From positions 1-64,000 of IMG/VR virus record IMGVR_UViG_3300032665_000006: a stretch of DNA of 64,000 bases. One strand, 5' to 3'. Shown here piece after piece: positions 35,721 through 50,700 of this stretch. The translations under genes and the position numbers were made by a program. Numbering within the stretch: the first letter of the stretch is position 1; every line of letters begins with the position of its first letter. This DNA is from a virus. The notes below the pieces were generated by a model. It saw only the letters and a list, made by a program, of their open reading frames with translations. It was not told the DNA's origin and ran no database searches.

Positions 35721-38700
35721 TGGCCGCAAAAATCCGTTCAGTTGATTTCCTGCCGGAAATATTTCAAACCCCAGTAAACAAACAGTTTCTGGATGCCACA
35801 CTCGACCAATTAATTCAAGAGCCAAAATATAAACAGACTCAAGGATATATAGGACAAAAGGTTGGCCCAGGTGTAAATCCTGCCGACAACTATGTGGTAG
35901 AACCTACTAAAGTTCGTAATGATTATCAATTAGAACCTGGTATTGTATCGCTTAGTCCAACAACTTCAAAAATCGATGATGTCATTACCTATCCAGGTAT
36001 TATTGATGCTTTATCAACTCAAGGCGGCATAACAAATCAAGCAGATCGTTTGTTTGAAAGTGAATATTACTCTTGGGATCCATTTGTTGATTTTGACAAA
36101 CTTAATAACTATGCTCAATATTATTGGGTTCCAAACGGACCAGATTTAGTTACAGTAGCGCCAACAGCTATTCCAACAGAACAAACATTTACAGTTACTC
36201 GCACTAATGGAGCATATACTTTTAGCGGCTACACTGGTAATAATCCTGAATTGACATTAGTTCGTAACGGAAGCTATAACTTTGTTATTGCTCAAACAGA
36301 TCCAGTAACAGTTCAATATCGTGTTACAAATAACGGATCTAGTAGCTGGGCAATTAATTATCAACCAAATCCTACATTAACATTAGTTCGTGGCAACACT
36401 TATATCTTTAATTTAATACAAACAGCAAACTATGCTTTTTATATTAAAACTCAAGAAAGTTATGGTACTACTAACTTATGGACTGAAGGAGTTACTAACG
36501 GCGGCGCAGCTCAAGGGCAAGTTACTTTTACTGTTCCACAAGATGCTCCGGATACATTATACTATTGTAACGATTTAGAATTTAATTTACGCGGTCAACT
36601 TAACATCATTGATGCTTCTGCCGGCACAGGCCCAGAATTTTGGATACAAACAGAACCTGGTGTTGATGGACGCTTGCCTTGGTCTCCTAATATCTCTGAT
36701 AGAGATGTTTTAGGAGTTGTTAATAACGGTATTGATCTCGGAACCGTAACTTTTAATGTTCCTGATGTTAACGCACAGAATTTTTATTATTCTATGCCTT
36801 ATATTGGATATCCAACATCAACAACAGGAAAGGTTGATTTAATTTGTTCGTCTTTTACTTACGATCAACTTAACGGAGTTTCAGTACAACAATTTTTAAC
36901 AAACAATCCACAAGGTATTGACGGAATTACTAACCTTAATTCTCGTACATTAATTTTTACTACACAGTCATCTGATCCAGACTCGGGCGGTTGGTATAAT
37001 GTTACACCTTTTGATCCATTACAGCCTTCTGATAATAATCAAACCGGGGCATTTGATACTACAGCATTTGCTGAAGCAACTCCAATTACTGATCCGTCCA
37101 TTCAATTCAGTTTGTGGCAAATTCAATATGTTAATGATGTTAACGGTGTGCCATTTATAAAACTTAACAGTATTTTGTCAATTTCAGATTTAACACAATT
37201 TTCTGTTGCTTATGGCGCACAATATATTAATACTCAGTGGTATAAAAATGCTGAAGGCTTTTTTACACAGATGCCATTGCTTACTGCCGCATTGCCACAG
37301 TTATACTATCAAGATAGTATAGATCCAAGCATTTTTGGCGTAATTAATTTAATCGAAGGTAACACTAATAATAATGTACCGCCTTTATCGATTACAAATA
37401 TAACTTCAACTGGCACATCAGTAACATTAACATTTGCCGCACAACAAACAGCACCATATTCTATTGGTAGTACAATTATTGTATCTGAAGTTAATCCAGC
37501 ACAATACAATGGCGATTATGTTGTTACTGGATGTACAACATCGACAGTAACTTATTCTAGTACAGTTACCGAAAGTTATGTAAACAGCGGCACAATTAAT
37601 GCTATTAGCATCAATGCTTTTATTAATGTTGACACAGATATTTTAGGTAAAACTAATTATGTAAGTCCAAATGGGGTAACATTTACAAACGGACTTAAAA
37701 TTGTTTTTGAAGGTACAGTTTACCCATCAAGTTATGTAGGCAATACATATTATGTACAAGGTGTAGGATCAAGTATTGTATTAGTACCAGAAACTAGTTT
37801 AGTAGTTCCTGAAACTTACGCTGTAGAAATCGATGGTGAACCTGTCGTTCCTGATTATATGACCATCAATATGGCTAGTCAGGATCTTAATCCTTGGAGT
37901 CGTAGTAATCGCTGGTTCCACATTGATGTTATTGATGCCGCGGCCGCGTATAATGATATAGTACCAGATTTTACCAATGTACAGCGAGCTAATCGTCCTA
38001 TTTTAGAATTCCGTGCCGGAACAAAATTATTTAATTTTGGCACACAAGGTCTTCCTGCAATTAATATTATTGATTTTACACAAACTAACGCATTACTTAA
38101 TGTTAATGGGCAACCAAGCTACGGAGTAGATGGTTATAATTTAGTCGATGGCAGTTTAGTTATATTTGCTGCCGACTCTAATCCAGAAGTTGCTAATCAA
38201 ATTTATCAAGTTAATTTTGTAGTAGTGGATCCGGAAGTATCAACCGTACCTATTATTGATTTAACGCCTACAAGTTATAGTCCAGCATTAGCAAATCAAA
38301 CGACAGTTTGCCTTAATGGAAATACTTTAACTGGACAAAGTTTTTATTATAATGGCGTTTCGTGGAGTCCTCCGCAAAATCCTTGGATTATTTCAAGCTC
38401 TACTCAGCCAGCTAATACAACACCGGTGGTTCAATCATACGCAACACAAGTACTTGCCGAGGGATTAAACGCTACACAACAAAAATCTACGGTTAATCAA
38501 CCACCTTTGTTTGATGTTTATGACATCAATGGATATAGTTTTGGCGATATAGAAAAGTACCCAAGTACAAACTTCACTGGTTGTAAATTATTAAGCTACG
38601 CTGAAAATCCTGATAATCCAGCTGATGCTGTATTAGGCATTCCGTTAGCTTTCTTTAGTATTGATAATATTGGTGATATTTTATTCGACAATAATTTATA

Positions 38701-41700
38701 TAATGACACATTTATCTATACTCCATCTGGCACAGGTACTACAGTAAATGTAAGTAGCGGGTTTGTTTATCAATATTCAGACAGAATAGCATTTACTCCA
38801 GAGATTGGCTGGCAAACAGCGGCGATTCCATCATTACCTCGCCAACAATTTCAATTTAGTTATGCTGGTGTTCCATTACAACTTGACATTGCTGTTGAAA
38901 CAAGTCTCGATGTTCCAGCAGTACAAGTATTTGTTAATAATGTTTATCAAGTTCCATCAATATATACACTTTCAGTCAATACTACTACTAATGTTTCTAC
39001 TATTACATTAAATGGCACTTATGTTACTGGTGATATAATTGAAATACTTGCTTATAGTAGTCAAGTAAGCGCACAAGGTTTTTATGAAGTTCCTATCAAT
39101 CTTGAAAACAATCCGTTCAACGGAAATTCAAAACAATTTAGTTTAGGTACAATTCGTAATCACTACGGTACAATTTGCGAAAATTTAGTTGATTTACAAG
39201 GTCCTATAAATGGAAGAAATAATACTCGCGACTTAGGCGACATTGTTCCTTTTGGCCAATTAATTTTACAACAATCTTCGCCTTTAACATTAGCTGGATA
39301 TTTCTTACGCTCACCAAACTATGATATTTTTGCTGCTTTAGAATATAACAGTAGAGAATATATCAAATATAAAAATAAATTGTTAACGGCAGTTACACAA
39401 TTAAATCTTAACGGCACAGAAACTGTTTCGCAAATTCTTGATTTAGGTGTAAGAAATATTACACAAAGTTTAACAAGTTCTGATCCATTTTATTGGTCAG
39501 ATATGTTGCCTGTTGGGACAAATTATACTTCTAGTACAACAGTTGTAAATCCTATTACTACCGCAACATTTAACACAATTCAAACATACGACTTTACTTC
39601 GTCAAATTATCTTGGTTTATTAGTATATGTTAATAATGTATTATTAGTTCGTAACAGTCAATATGTTGTATCACCTGACGCTCCTAAATTAACAATTTTA
39701 ATACCATTAAATGTTGGCGATGTTGTAACGATTAATGAATATCCAACTACTGTAGCCAGCTGGTGTCCTAACACACCAAGTAAAATGGGCTTATATCCTA
39801 AGTATACTCCAAGTATTTTTGTTGATGAAACTTATTCAGAGCCAACAGTAGTAATTCAAGGACACGATGGCAGCATCACTATTGCTTTTGGTGACATTCG
39901 TGATCAAGTATTACTTGAATTTGAAAAGCGTATATACGATAACATCAAAGTTGATGACAATCCAATTCCATTAACTACTGATGAAGTTGATCCTGATTTT
40001 TACCCAGCACAAACTACAGCATTGTTGCCTGGCTTCTTCCGTAAAACTCCATATAGTTACGAAGAAGTTAACCAAATAATGAGTGAAGACTTTTTAACTT
40101 GGGTTGGACAAAATAAAGTAGATTATACACAACAAAATTATGTTGCTGATAATCCTTTCACATACAATTATATTCAAGCTGCTAATCGCATTGATGGCAC
40201 AGAATTCCTACAAGGTAACTGGCGTGGAATTTATCGTTACTTCTACGATACAGAAACTCCTAATACTACACCTTGGGAAATGGTTGGATTTTCGGAAGAA
40301 CCAGCTTGGTGGATTACACGATATGGTCCTGCTCCTTATACTGATGGCAATACAGTATTGTGGGATGATATGGAACTTGGCTTAGTTGCCGATCCAACAG
40401 GTCCTTATGTATTACCTGAATATGCTCGTCCTGGATTAAGTGAAATTATTCCTGCCGGATCAGAAGGCGAACTATTACCTCCGTTTGAATCTGTTATGGG
40501 CAAAAATGATCCATATGGATTCCAACAATCTTGGGTAGCTGGCGATGGCGGACCAGTACAAGCATCTTGGTGGAAGAGTAGTTCTTATCCATTTGCTATT
40601 ATGCGTTTGTTGGCATTAACTAAGCCAGCACAGTTTTTCTCATTATTCGCCGACAGAGATTTATATCGTTACAATACTACATTAGGTCAGTATTTGATGA
40701 ACAATCGTTATCGTTTAGATGCTTCTGGCGTTCAAGTGTATGGTAACGGAGTAAGTAAAGCAAGTTATATCAACTGGATTGTTGATTATAATCAACAAAC
40801 AGGCATTAATAGTACTACAGCACTAACTGAAGATTTAGCAAACTTAGATGTACGACTATGTTATCGTATGGCTTCATTCTCTGATCCAGTGTATGTACAA
40901 CTATTCACTGAAAGAGCTGGCCCAAACTCTACAAATAATAGTTTGTTGATTCCGCCAACAAGTTATGATTTATTATTTTATAAAAATCAACCTTTTAATC
41001 AGATTACATATAGTTCTGTAATTGTACAAGTAGAAGAACTAGAAGGTGGCGGCATCGGCTATTCTGTATTTGGATACAGCAATGTTCAACCATATTTTGA
41101 AATATTAGTAAGTAGTCCGGTTGGCTTATATCAAACTATTTCAGCAGGCGACATAACAGTTCAAGTACCTTCACAATATACAGCTAATGTAAAACAAATT
41201 CCTTATGGCTATGTATTCACAAGTCCTGCTAGTGTTTGCGACTTTTTATTAGGTTACGGAGCATGGCTTACAAGTCAAGGATTAGTATTTGATGATATCT
41301 ACAACGGTTATACATTAGATTGGAAACAAATGGCGCAAGAGTTTTTATACTTTGGCGCTCAAGGATGGCAAGCAGGCACAATGATTAATTTAAATCCTTG
41401 TGCTACTACTATCAAAGCTAGTCAACCTATTAGTATTGTGGACACTATTGCTAGTGTTACACCAGAAAATATGTTGTTAGATCAAAATCGATTTGTACTT
41501 GATGTTAGAACAATGGTTGTTAACCGTAATGGCAACGAATTTTCTGTTACTACAACTAACGGCCAAACAATTAACTATCTTACATTAAAGTTTACAAATT
41601 ACGAAGATATGATTGTATTGAATAATACTAGTCAATACAACGATTTAATTTACGATCCAATCACCGCGGCTCGTCAAGTACGCTTGAGTTTAATAGCCTC

Positions 41701-44700
41701 TACAACTACAGAGTGGGATGGCCAACTTAATGCTCAAGGTTTCATACTTAACTTAAACAATGTTCAGGAATGGCAACAATATCACAAGTATACTAAAGGC
41801 GAAATTGTATTGTATAAAAATACATATTGGCAAGCTATTGATATTAGTGAACCTCAGGAAACATTTAACTATGCTGATTGGGTTAAGAGTGATTACCAAG
41901 CTATTGATAATGGATTATTACCTAACTTAGCTAATAAAGCTGATCAATTAGTTGATACTTATAATGTATACACCGCTAATTTAACTAGCGACAATGATTT
42001 ATTTGCGTTTGGATTAATTGGATTCCGTCCTCGAACATATATGAGCGATATGAATCTTAATGGTGTAACACAGGTTCAAATTTATCAACAATTCCTTGGA
42101 TCAAAAGGAACATTGAAAGCGGCAGAAATTTTTAATACAGCTCAGCTTAATGGCAAAGAAAGTGGCGCTTACAATGTTTACGAAAATTGGGGCGTCTTAT
42201 CTGGCACTTATGGAGCTCAAGCTAACAAGAGTTATTTTGAGATTCAATTAAATCAAGCATTATTGCCTTATAATCCATCGACTATACAAATTATTAATCC
42301 TGGACAAACAAGTCAAGCAAATCAAGCAGTATATTTGAATAATTTATGGAGAGAAAGTTACAATATTACATCTCCTGATATTTTGCCAACAACATACGAA
42401 AATAGTAGCTTATCGTCAGCACTTCCTAGTGCCGGTTATGTATGCTTAGATGATGTTGATGTTACAGTATTCAGTCTTGAAGATCCTTCTGCTATTAGTG
42501 CGGATATTAATAATATTGGTATTGGAACTTATATTTGGATTGCCAAGATTAATAGTTATGACTGGGGTGTATACCGAGTAGCAAGCGTCCCTGGTCAAAT
42601 GATTCAATTAACAGATAACCTTGATGGCACTAGTATTGTTCAATTTAATGCGGCGCATAACTTGTCAGTTGCTGATTTAATTATTATCAAATATTTTAAT
42701 GTTGGAGCAAATGGTGTATATCGAGTATTAAGTGTGCCAACACCAACAACATTAACAATCGCATTTTCGTTTACAAATACTAATGTAACAACAATTAGCG
42801 GTAACGGATTAGTATTCCATTTACAAAGTGCTCGTGTAAGTCAAGCTAGTGATATAGCTTCATTACCTTATGTTAATAGCTTAGTACCTGGCGCTATTGC
42901 TTGGATTGATAATAATGGCGACGGCCACTGGGAAACGGTACAAAAACAAACACCTTTTACAACAAGCTCGACTATTGCTCCAGGATTAGTTGCTTCTAAT
43001 CAGTACGGTGCTAGTATAGCACAGACACAAAATAACTTTGCGGCTTTAGTTGGCGCTCCAACAGGAGAAGCTGGAGCGGGCTCAGTATTAACTTACTTCA
43101 AGAGTGTAATAAATGATTATCAATTTGGAACTACACTAAGTCTTGGCGTTCCAGAAACTAGTAATTTTGGCAATATGCTAGCTTTTGGAAATTCTAACTG
43201 GGCTATCGCTGGTGCTAACACTAGTATGTCAGGCACAGGCTATGCGGCAGTAATATATAGAGATTCAGCTTTAAATTCTATGGCAATAGCACAGATTCTT
43301 GTGCCACCAGATTTAAATTTTGGAGCTATTGGTTTTGGAACCTCGGGTGCTATCAGTCTTGACGAAAAGTGGTTGTATGTTGGTGCACCAGGTGCCAATA
43401 CAGTTTACGCATATGAAAAAATTGAAGTAGAAATTCAAACTGTTGCGTATACAGTTGAAAATAATGCGTTAGTTTATCAATATTCAAACGAGATACAAGT
43501 TAATTCGCAATATCCAGGTCAAATGATTGTTACATTGAGCGGATTTAAATTAACACCTGGTGTAGATTATACATTAAATCAAAATAATTTAATATTCACA
43601 GCTCCGCCAACAAACGGACAAAAATTAGTAATGACTCGCAATCTAGAAACTCAGCTAGATGATTACTATTACTATGGTGTACAACAAAATTCTACCTCCG
43701 GCACTGGAGTAGGAGCGGTATTCACAGTTGAAAATACTCGCGGCGAATACTATGTTACTTTAGCAGATGGCGGATCTAGTTATCGCGTTAACGATACACT
43801 TACAATCGATGGCACTCAAATTGGCGGCACCGCCCCTGCTAATAATTTAGTAATTACAGTAACCGCTAAAAATACACTAGGTCAAATAACTGGCTTCTCT
43901 TATATTGGCAATGGCCCAAGTAATACTAACAATTTTGCTTTAAATCAATATTTGTACAATGCTACTTCTATTAGTAGTTTTGTTGTTAAGGTAAATGGAG
44001 TAATTCAGCGTCCATATATAGATTATACATTTGACAATAATACAACCGTATTAACCTTTGTAACAATTCCTGGCTTAGGCGCTAAAATTAATGTAATAAC
44101 ATCAACATACTGGCAGTATGTTACAAATATTACTTCATCATCTTCAATATCTGGTGATATGTTTGGTGCTAGCGTAACAACTACTACTGATGGCCGTCAA
44201 ATAATAGTTGGCGCCCCAAATGCTGATATAAATGGAGCAACAGACGCTGGCGTAGTATATGTATTTGACCGTAGTGTTATTCGTTATATTGTATCAAACC
44301 CAGCACAAATGACATATACTGTTCCTGGTAATGTTACTGGTCCTGTGGCAGTAAGTGTTAATGAAACTTTCTTGTTGACAACAGCACAAGCCGTATTAGG
44401 ACAATTTACAGTTAACGGCAATAATATTGTATTCTCTAATATAGAATTTAATTACGGCGATATAATTGAAATTGAAACTAATCAAATAGTTCAAATTCAA
44501 GAATTAGTTAGCGATACAGTAGATGCCGAAGCTAATTACGGATTAGCACTCGATGCTTGTCCGTTAAATTGTAGTTTATATATTGGCGCACCGTTTGATA
44601 GCACACATTTATTAGATGCTGGCTCGGTAGATCATCAAGTAAATCAATCTAGAGTCTACGGAGTTACAACATCAACGATTGCTAATCCAACTTTATTTGG

Positions 44701-47700
44701 CACAGGAACTTTGCGTATTAATGATACGGTAGTAACAGTGCCGGTAGCGCCAAATAACACAGTTGTTGGATTTGCGGCCGCTATCAATGCTGCTCGTATT
44801 CCTAATGTAGTAGCACAAGTAACATCTGATTTAGAATTTATTACAGATGGCACTACTAAAGTATTTAATATTGGCACTTTGTATGCTGATGCGAGTTCTT
44901 ATACTACTGTAGTTTATCTTGATAACATATTACAAACTGTTGGTGGAGATTATTCTTATGATCCAACAACACAAAACATTTATTTTGTTTATGCGCCAAC
45001 GCCTGGAAGAGTTGTAACAGTAGTATCTGGTCGTTTAACTATTTCTGTACAAAATGCTACCGCTGGAAATGCTAATAATTTAATTACTGTATTGCCAGGG
45101 CCAGTTAATTCAGTGTTTACACAGTTAGGATTTGATACTTTTGTATTCACACAACAAATTTTAAGCCCATTACCAGTAACTAATGGACAATTTGGAGCAA
45201 GTTTAAGTATTGATAGTAGTGCGGTTAATTTAATTGTTGGCTCTCCTAACGGTAACATTTACGAACCAACAACATTTGATGCTGGCCAAACATACTTCGA
45301 TGAACATAGTACTACATTCTACAACCCAGTTAACAATGGCGGCGTAGCATATACCTATGATTTCTTCCCAAGTAGTACTAATAATATCAATAATCCTGGA
45401 CAATTTGCGTTCGGCCAACAAATTTATAACAGTATTACTCAAACAGGAGACCATTTTGGAACTTCTGTTAACTATACTACTGGCAAATTAATGGTTGGTG
45501 CTACTGGTGGCACAATCGAAAACACAAGTTCTGCTGGTTATGTTACAGTATTTGATAATTTAGCAGACACACCAGCATGGGCACCGATACGCACACAACA
45601 ACCAGTAGTTGATGTATATGCTATTGATGGCGTATTCAGTTATAACGGCGGACAAGCAATAGGTGTAAATGTTACAGCTACTGGCGAAACACAAACATAT
45701 TTTGATTTCTTTGATCCATTACAAGGTAAAATCCTTGGGGTTGCTCGTAGAAACATTGATTATATTGGCGCAGTTGATCCTGCTCAGTATAATCAAGGCA
45801 CAGTTCATAACAACGGCCAGCAATGGGGTAGTGAACATATTGGCCAAATGTGGTGGGATACTGATACTGTAAGATTTATTGATCCTAACCAAGATGACAT
45901 AGTATATGCTAGTCGTCGTTGGGGCACAACCTTCCCAGGAAGTAGTGTAGACATTTATCAATGGGTAGAAAGTACCAACCCTCCAGCTAGTTATTCTGGT
46001 CAAGGAACTCCGTTAAGCTCAACAAGTTATTGCGTAGCATCACAATTAGGCACAAATAATATCTTTACTACATTATATTATTTCTGGGTTAAAGGTATTA
46101 CTACTATAGCATCTGGTGCTGGCAAAACATTAAGTTCTAGCGGCGTATCTAATTATATTTTAGATCCTCGTAGTAGCGGATTACCTTATATTGCTGGGCT
46201 TAATGCTTCGACTATAGCAATTTATAATGCCCAAAGTTTATTAAACGCAACTAATACTATTTTAAGTGTTGGTTTTGACCGTCAACTTAATGATGCGGTA
46301 ATACACCAAGAGTATCAGATTATTAAAGATGGTATTGCTAAATCTTTCTTAAACCCACAGCTATATCGTAAATTGTTAGATAGCTTCTGTGGAGTAGACA
46401 CAGCCGGCCACGCAGTACCAGATCCAACATTAAGCCTAGGAATGCAATTTGGAGTACAATTCCGTCCTCGTCAAAGTATGTTTGCTGACAGATTTACGGC
46501 TTTAGAAAACTATTTAGGCCGTGCCAATAATGTATTAGCACAATTCCCTATTACTGAAACTCGTAGTTTCAACTTATTAAATGCTTCGGAACCAACTCCA
46601 GCCGCAAATAGTGGTGCTTGGAATTTTGAAGTAGCTAATTTGGAAATTTTAGGTTATCAAAATCTTAACATTGTGCCGGTTGGCTACAAGTATCTTGTGT
46701 TGTCCGATAGTAGTCAAGCAGGCTTATGGACAATTTATGAAGTACAAGCCGATAAAACATTAGCGTTGATACAAGTACAAAGTTATAATACTCCATCTTA
46801 CTGGTATTATATCAATTGGTACTTGCCTGGATATAATTCTACAGTTGCGCCAGTCGCAGCAGTACAAAATTATGGACAGTTATCAACATTGACTTATGCT
46901 CAAGCACCTGTTGGCTCATCAGTTCGTGTTATTACTAACGGTTCTGGTAAATGGGAAATTTATTTGCGTACAGGATTAAATCCTGTTACTGATTGGCAAC
47001 GAGTAGGATTAGAAGACGGCACAATAGCATTTGCTGAAGATTTATGGAATTACTCAGTTGGTAACTTTGGATTTGATTCTCAAGTATTTGATTCTCAATA
47101 CTTTGACGAAACACCACAAACTGAAACTCGTTATATTATTCGTGCGTTAAATGAAGAAATTTATATCGACGAATTACAAATAGAGCGTAATAGTAGTTTA
47201 ATCTTAGTCTTTAATTATGTTTACAGTGAATTTACAGATCCATCGTGGTTAATTAAAACGAGTTATGTCGATGTAAATCACAATATTCGTTCTTTATTGC
47301 CGTACCAAACATACTTGTCTGATAATCAAGACTTTGTATTAAATTATTTCCAAGAAGTTAAACCTTACCATGTCCAAGTTCGACAATTTAATTTAATATA
47401 CACCGGCGAAGATGATTTCTTAGGCGATATTACTGATTATGATTTGCCAGCTTATTGGAATTCTACTTTAGAGGTTCCTCAGTTTGTTAGTCCAATATTA
47501 ACTCCTTATACAGAAGCAGTTACAACTAATTACTCAACTGTAAGTGATACTCCGCCTAACGCACAAATTTGGCAATCACCAAGTTTATATAGTCAATGGT
47601 TTGAAAATTATTTCCTAACTGTTGAAAAAGCTGTAATTGTTAAGAGTGGAGCAGGATACACTTCTGCGCCTGTTGTTACTGTAACTGGTACTTGTGTAAC

Positions 47701-50700
47701 ACCGGCTGTGATGACAGCAATTATTAATTCAACTGGACAAGTAATTGGAATTACCGTAGTAAATCCTGGATCAGGTTACACAACCGATGCTACTATTACA
47801 ATCAGTGGTGGTGGCTTACCGGGCGATCCAACTACATGGGTGGCAAATTTAGCAGTAAATTCAAACGCATCTATTATTACATCTTGGAATAATATCTATC
47901 AAGTTGTTACTGGCGGCAATTTAGGAAATATTGAACCTATTGGAACAGGAACAGTAGTCAACGGAAGTGCTACATTAGAGTTTGTTGGGCAAATAGCACA
48001 AGCAGTATCAATAATGGGTAATCCATTAGTTCGTTCCTTTAATGTTACATTAAAATATGACCGTTATGAATATCAGTCAACTATTATTGATTGGGAAGCT
48101 AACACAACTTATGAAAATGGCACTCAGGTTCGATATGACAATATAGTATGGAGTGCTAACGGCACCGGTGGATCAGTAACAAATTCTGTATTTGATCCAA
48201 CACAATGGACAAAAGTTGATGCTAACTTGTTGAGCGGCGTAAATCGCACAATGGGTTATTATGTTAGTACTGTAAACAATCCTGGTTTATCGTTACCGTT
48301 ATTAATTGATGGCATAGATTATCCAGGCGTTCAAGTAGCAGCATTAACATTTGAGCAAGATACTGGATATGACCGCGGAAGTTTTGACATTAACCCATTT
48401 GATAATATTTCTTACGATCCTAATGGTCAACCAACTTACGATTTAGGCTTATTAGATACAATATTTGAAAGTAGCTATTTAGATCCGTACTTAGGAACTC
48501 GTCCAACTTCAATCAATGTAGATGGCGGCAAGTATGTTGACGCATTTGAAAGTCACGCACCAGAAGAATTAGTGCCAGGCATTGAATTTGACACCTTAGA
48601 TATGCGTGTTTATACAACACCGGGTGCTGACTGGCAGGGCCTTGGACATGGCTTTCCACAAGCAGTAAAACAAATTATATACAACAGTAGTAGTCCAACT
48701 ACAAGTTTTGCTGGATTATTCCCATATCCATTTGATATAGAAATTACTGATGCTACACAAGGTTACGATTTATCCGAAGGCGTAGATTATACTGTTGATT
48801 GGCCAAACCAAACCTTTACTATTAATACATCTTCAAGATTAATAGCTAACGGCGACCAATTAGGTATATATGTGTATGAATTAGGCGGCGGAAACCAAGT
48901 TTATAAGAATGTTTATAACGGTGCTGATGTAGGAAATACTATTATTGTTCCTGTAGCATACTATCAAGCAGACGGGACCACACCAGCAATCCAAGAATTT
49001 GTTATATTTGTTAATGGAAATTATTTAAATAATACCAATTACACTTATGCGTATAATTCATTTAGCACAACTCGTTTAAAATTTACAACAACATATACAT
49101 CAACTGACTTTATAAGTTTAGTAGTAATTGAGCCTACAACTATCAATGATGTAACTACTGATTATAGTTGGAGTTTACCAGTATCTCAAGAAATTACAGT
49201 AACAGCAACAGGGCAACTTGTATATTCATTGAATCCAGCATTTAGTTTATCTTACACAAATGCTGTTAATGCTATAGTTACAGTTGGCGGTATTACTGCT
49301 ATTGGTGCCGCAGGCGTTCCTTATGTAGGCGATGGTACAACAACTACATTTGAGTTCCCACAACGACTTAATGTTGATCCTACAACTATTCCAAGCGGTA
49401 ATGTGTTAGTTTATCTTGCTGGAACTTATATTCTGCCGTTTAACTATTCAATAACCACTAGTGGCGGTAATGCGTATGTACAATTTAATACAGCTCCAAC
49501 TGCTGGCGCAGAAATATACATAGCAACAAATATTTCTGCTCAGTATATTATTGATCCAATTGCTCAAACTTTAACTTTTGTATCAGGCGCAGGCATCATT
49601 CCGCGAGCTGGACAATTAATTTCAGTAACAACATTCAATGATACTCGTGAACAAAGATTATCAACTCAAATTTTCTATGGTCCTGTTACCGAAGGTGTAG
49701 CTGTTTATGAAGCATTTGATTCAACAGATTTTGATAATCCGCCTGGCGCTCCATCATCAGATCCTGGCGAATACGATGCTACCGTAGGTGAAGTTGTTTA
49801 TGTTAATGATTTAGTATTATATCAATCTTATAAAGACATTGCTCGCCCTTGGGTATCACTGAATGGTAAAACATTAACTGCTTATTTAGATTATACTATT
49901 GATGGCAATGTATTGAATTTAAACAATCGTGTTTTACAAACTACTGATGTGTTAGTAGTAACCAATGTAACAAGTTCAGTAGTTCCAGAAACTATGGAAT
50001 TCCGTATATTCCAAGATATGCGCGGAGTTCAAGCAACATATCGTATGACTCCTGCTACAACTACATCAGTAACTCAACCGGTAACATCAACTGATGATAT
50101 TATTCATGTTGCCGACGCCGGTGCGTTAACTATTCCAAACTTTGCTGCTAATGTTTGGGGTGTAGTAACAATCGATGGCGAGCGCATTATGTATCGAGAT
50201 ATTGATTTATCAACTAATACTATTTCTAGTTTACTTCGTGGCACAGCTGGAACGGCTGCTGCTCCTCACGCAGTTGGCGCATTAGTATATGATATGGGCC
50301 GTGGTAACTTAATGCCAGAAGAATTCCAAAATTATGTTCAAAGTAATTATTTCTTAGGCGATAGTACAACTAATGTGTTTGTTACAGATATCAATCTTAA
50401 CAATGCTAATGATTGGACTGGCTCTATCCCTTACGATAGTACCCTTTATTCGACTACTGGCCCAGATGGCGAGTACGATCCAGGCATGGGTAGCAACATA
50501 GAAGCAGTAGAAGTTTATTTAGGCGGCGAATTACAAACTAGTGGATACGGCATAACTAACACAGATACTGTAACAGTAGCATTTGAAACTCCGCCAGCAG
50601 ACGGCGAAGGGGTTACTATATTAGTACGGCGTGGGGTAACTTGGTATGCTCAGGGAGCAGGCACACCGTCTAATGGGGTTCCTTTACAGGAAACTAATAC

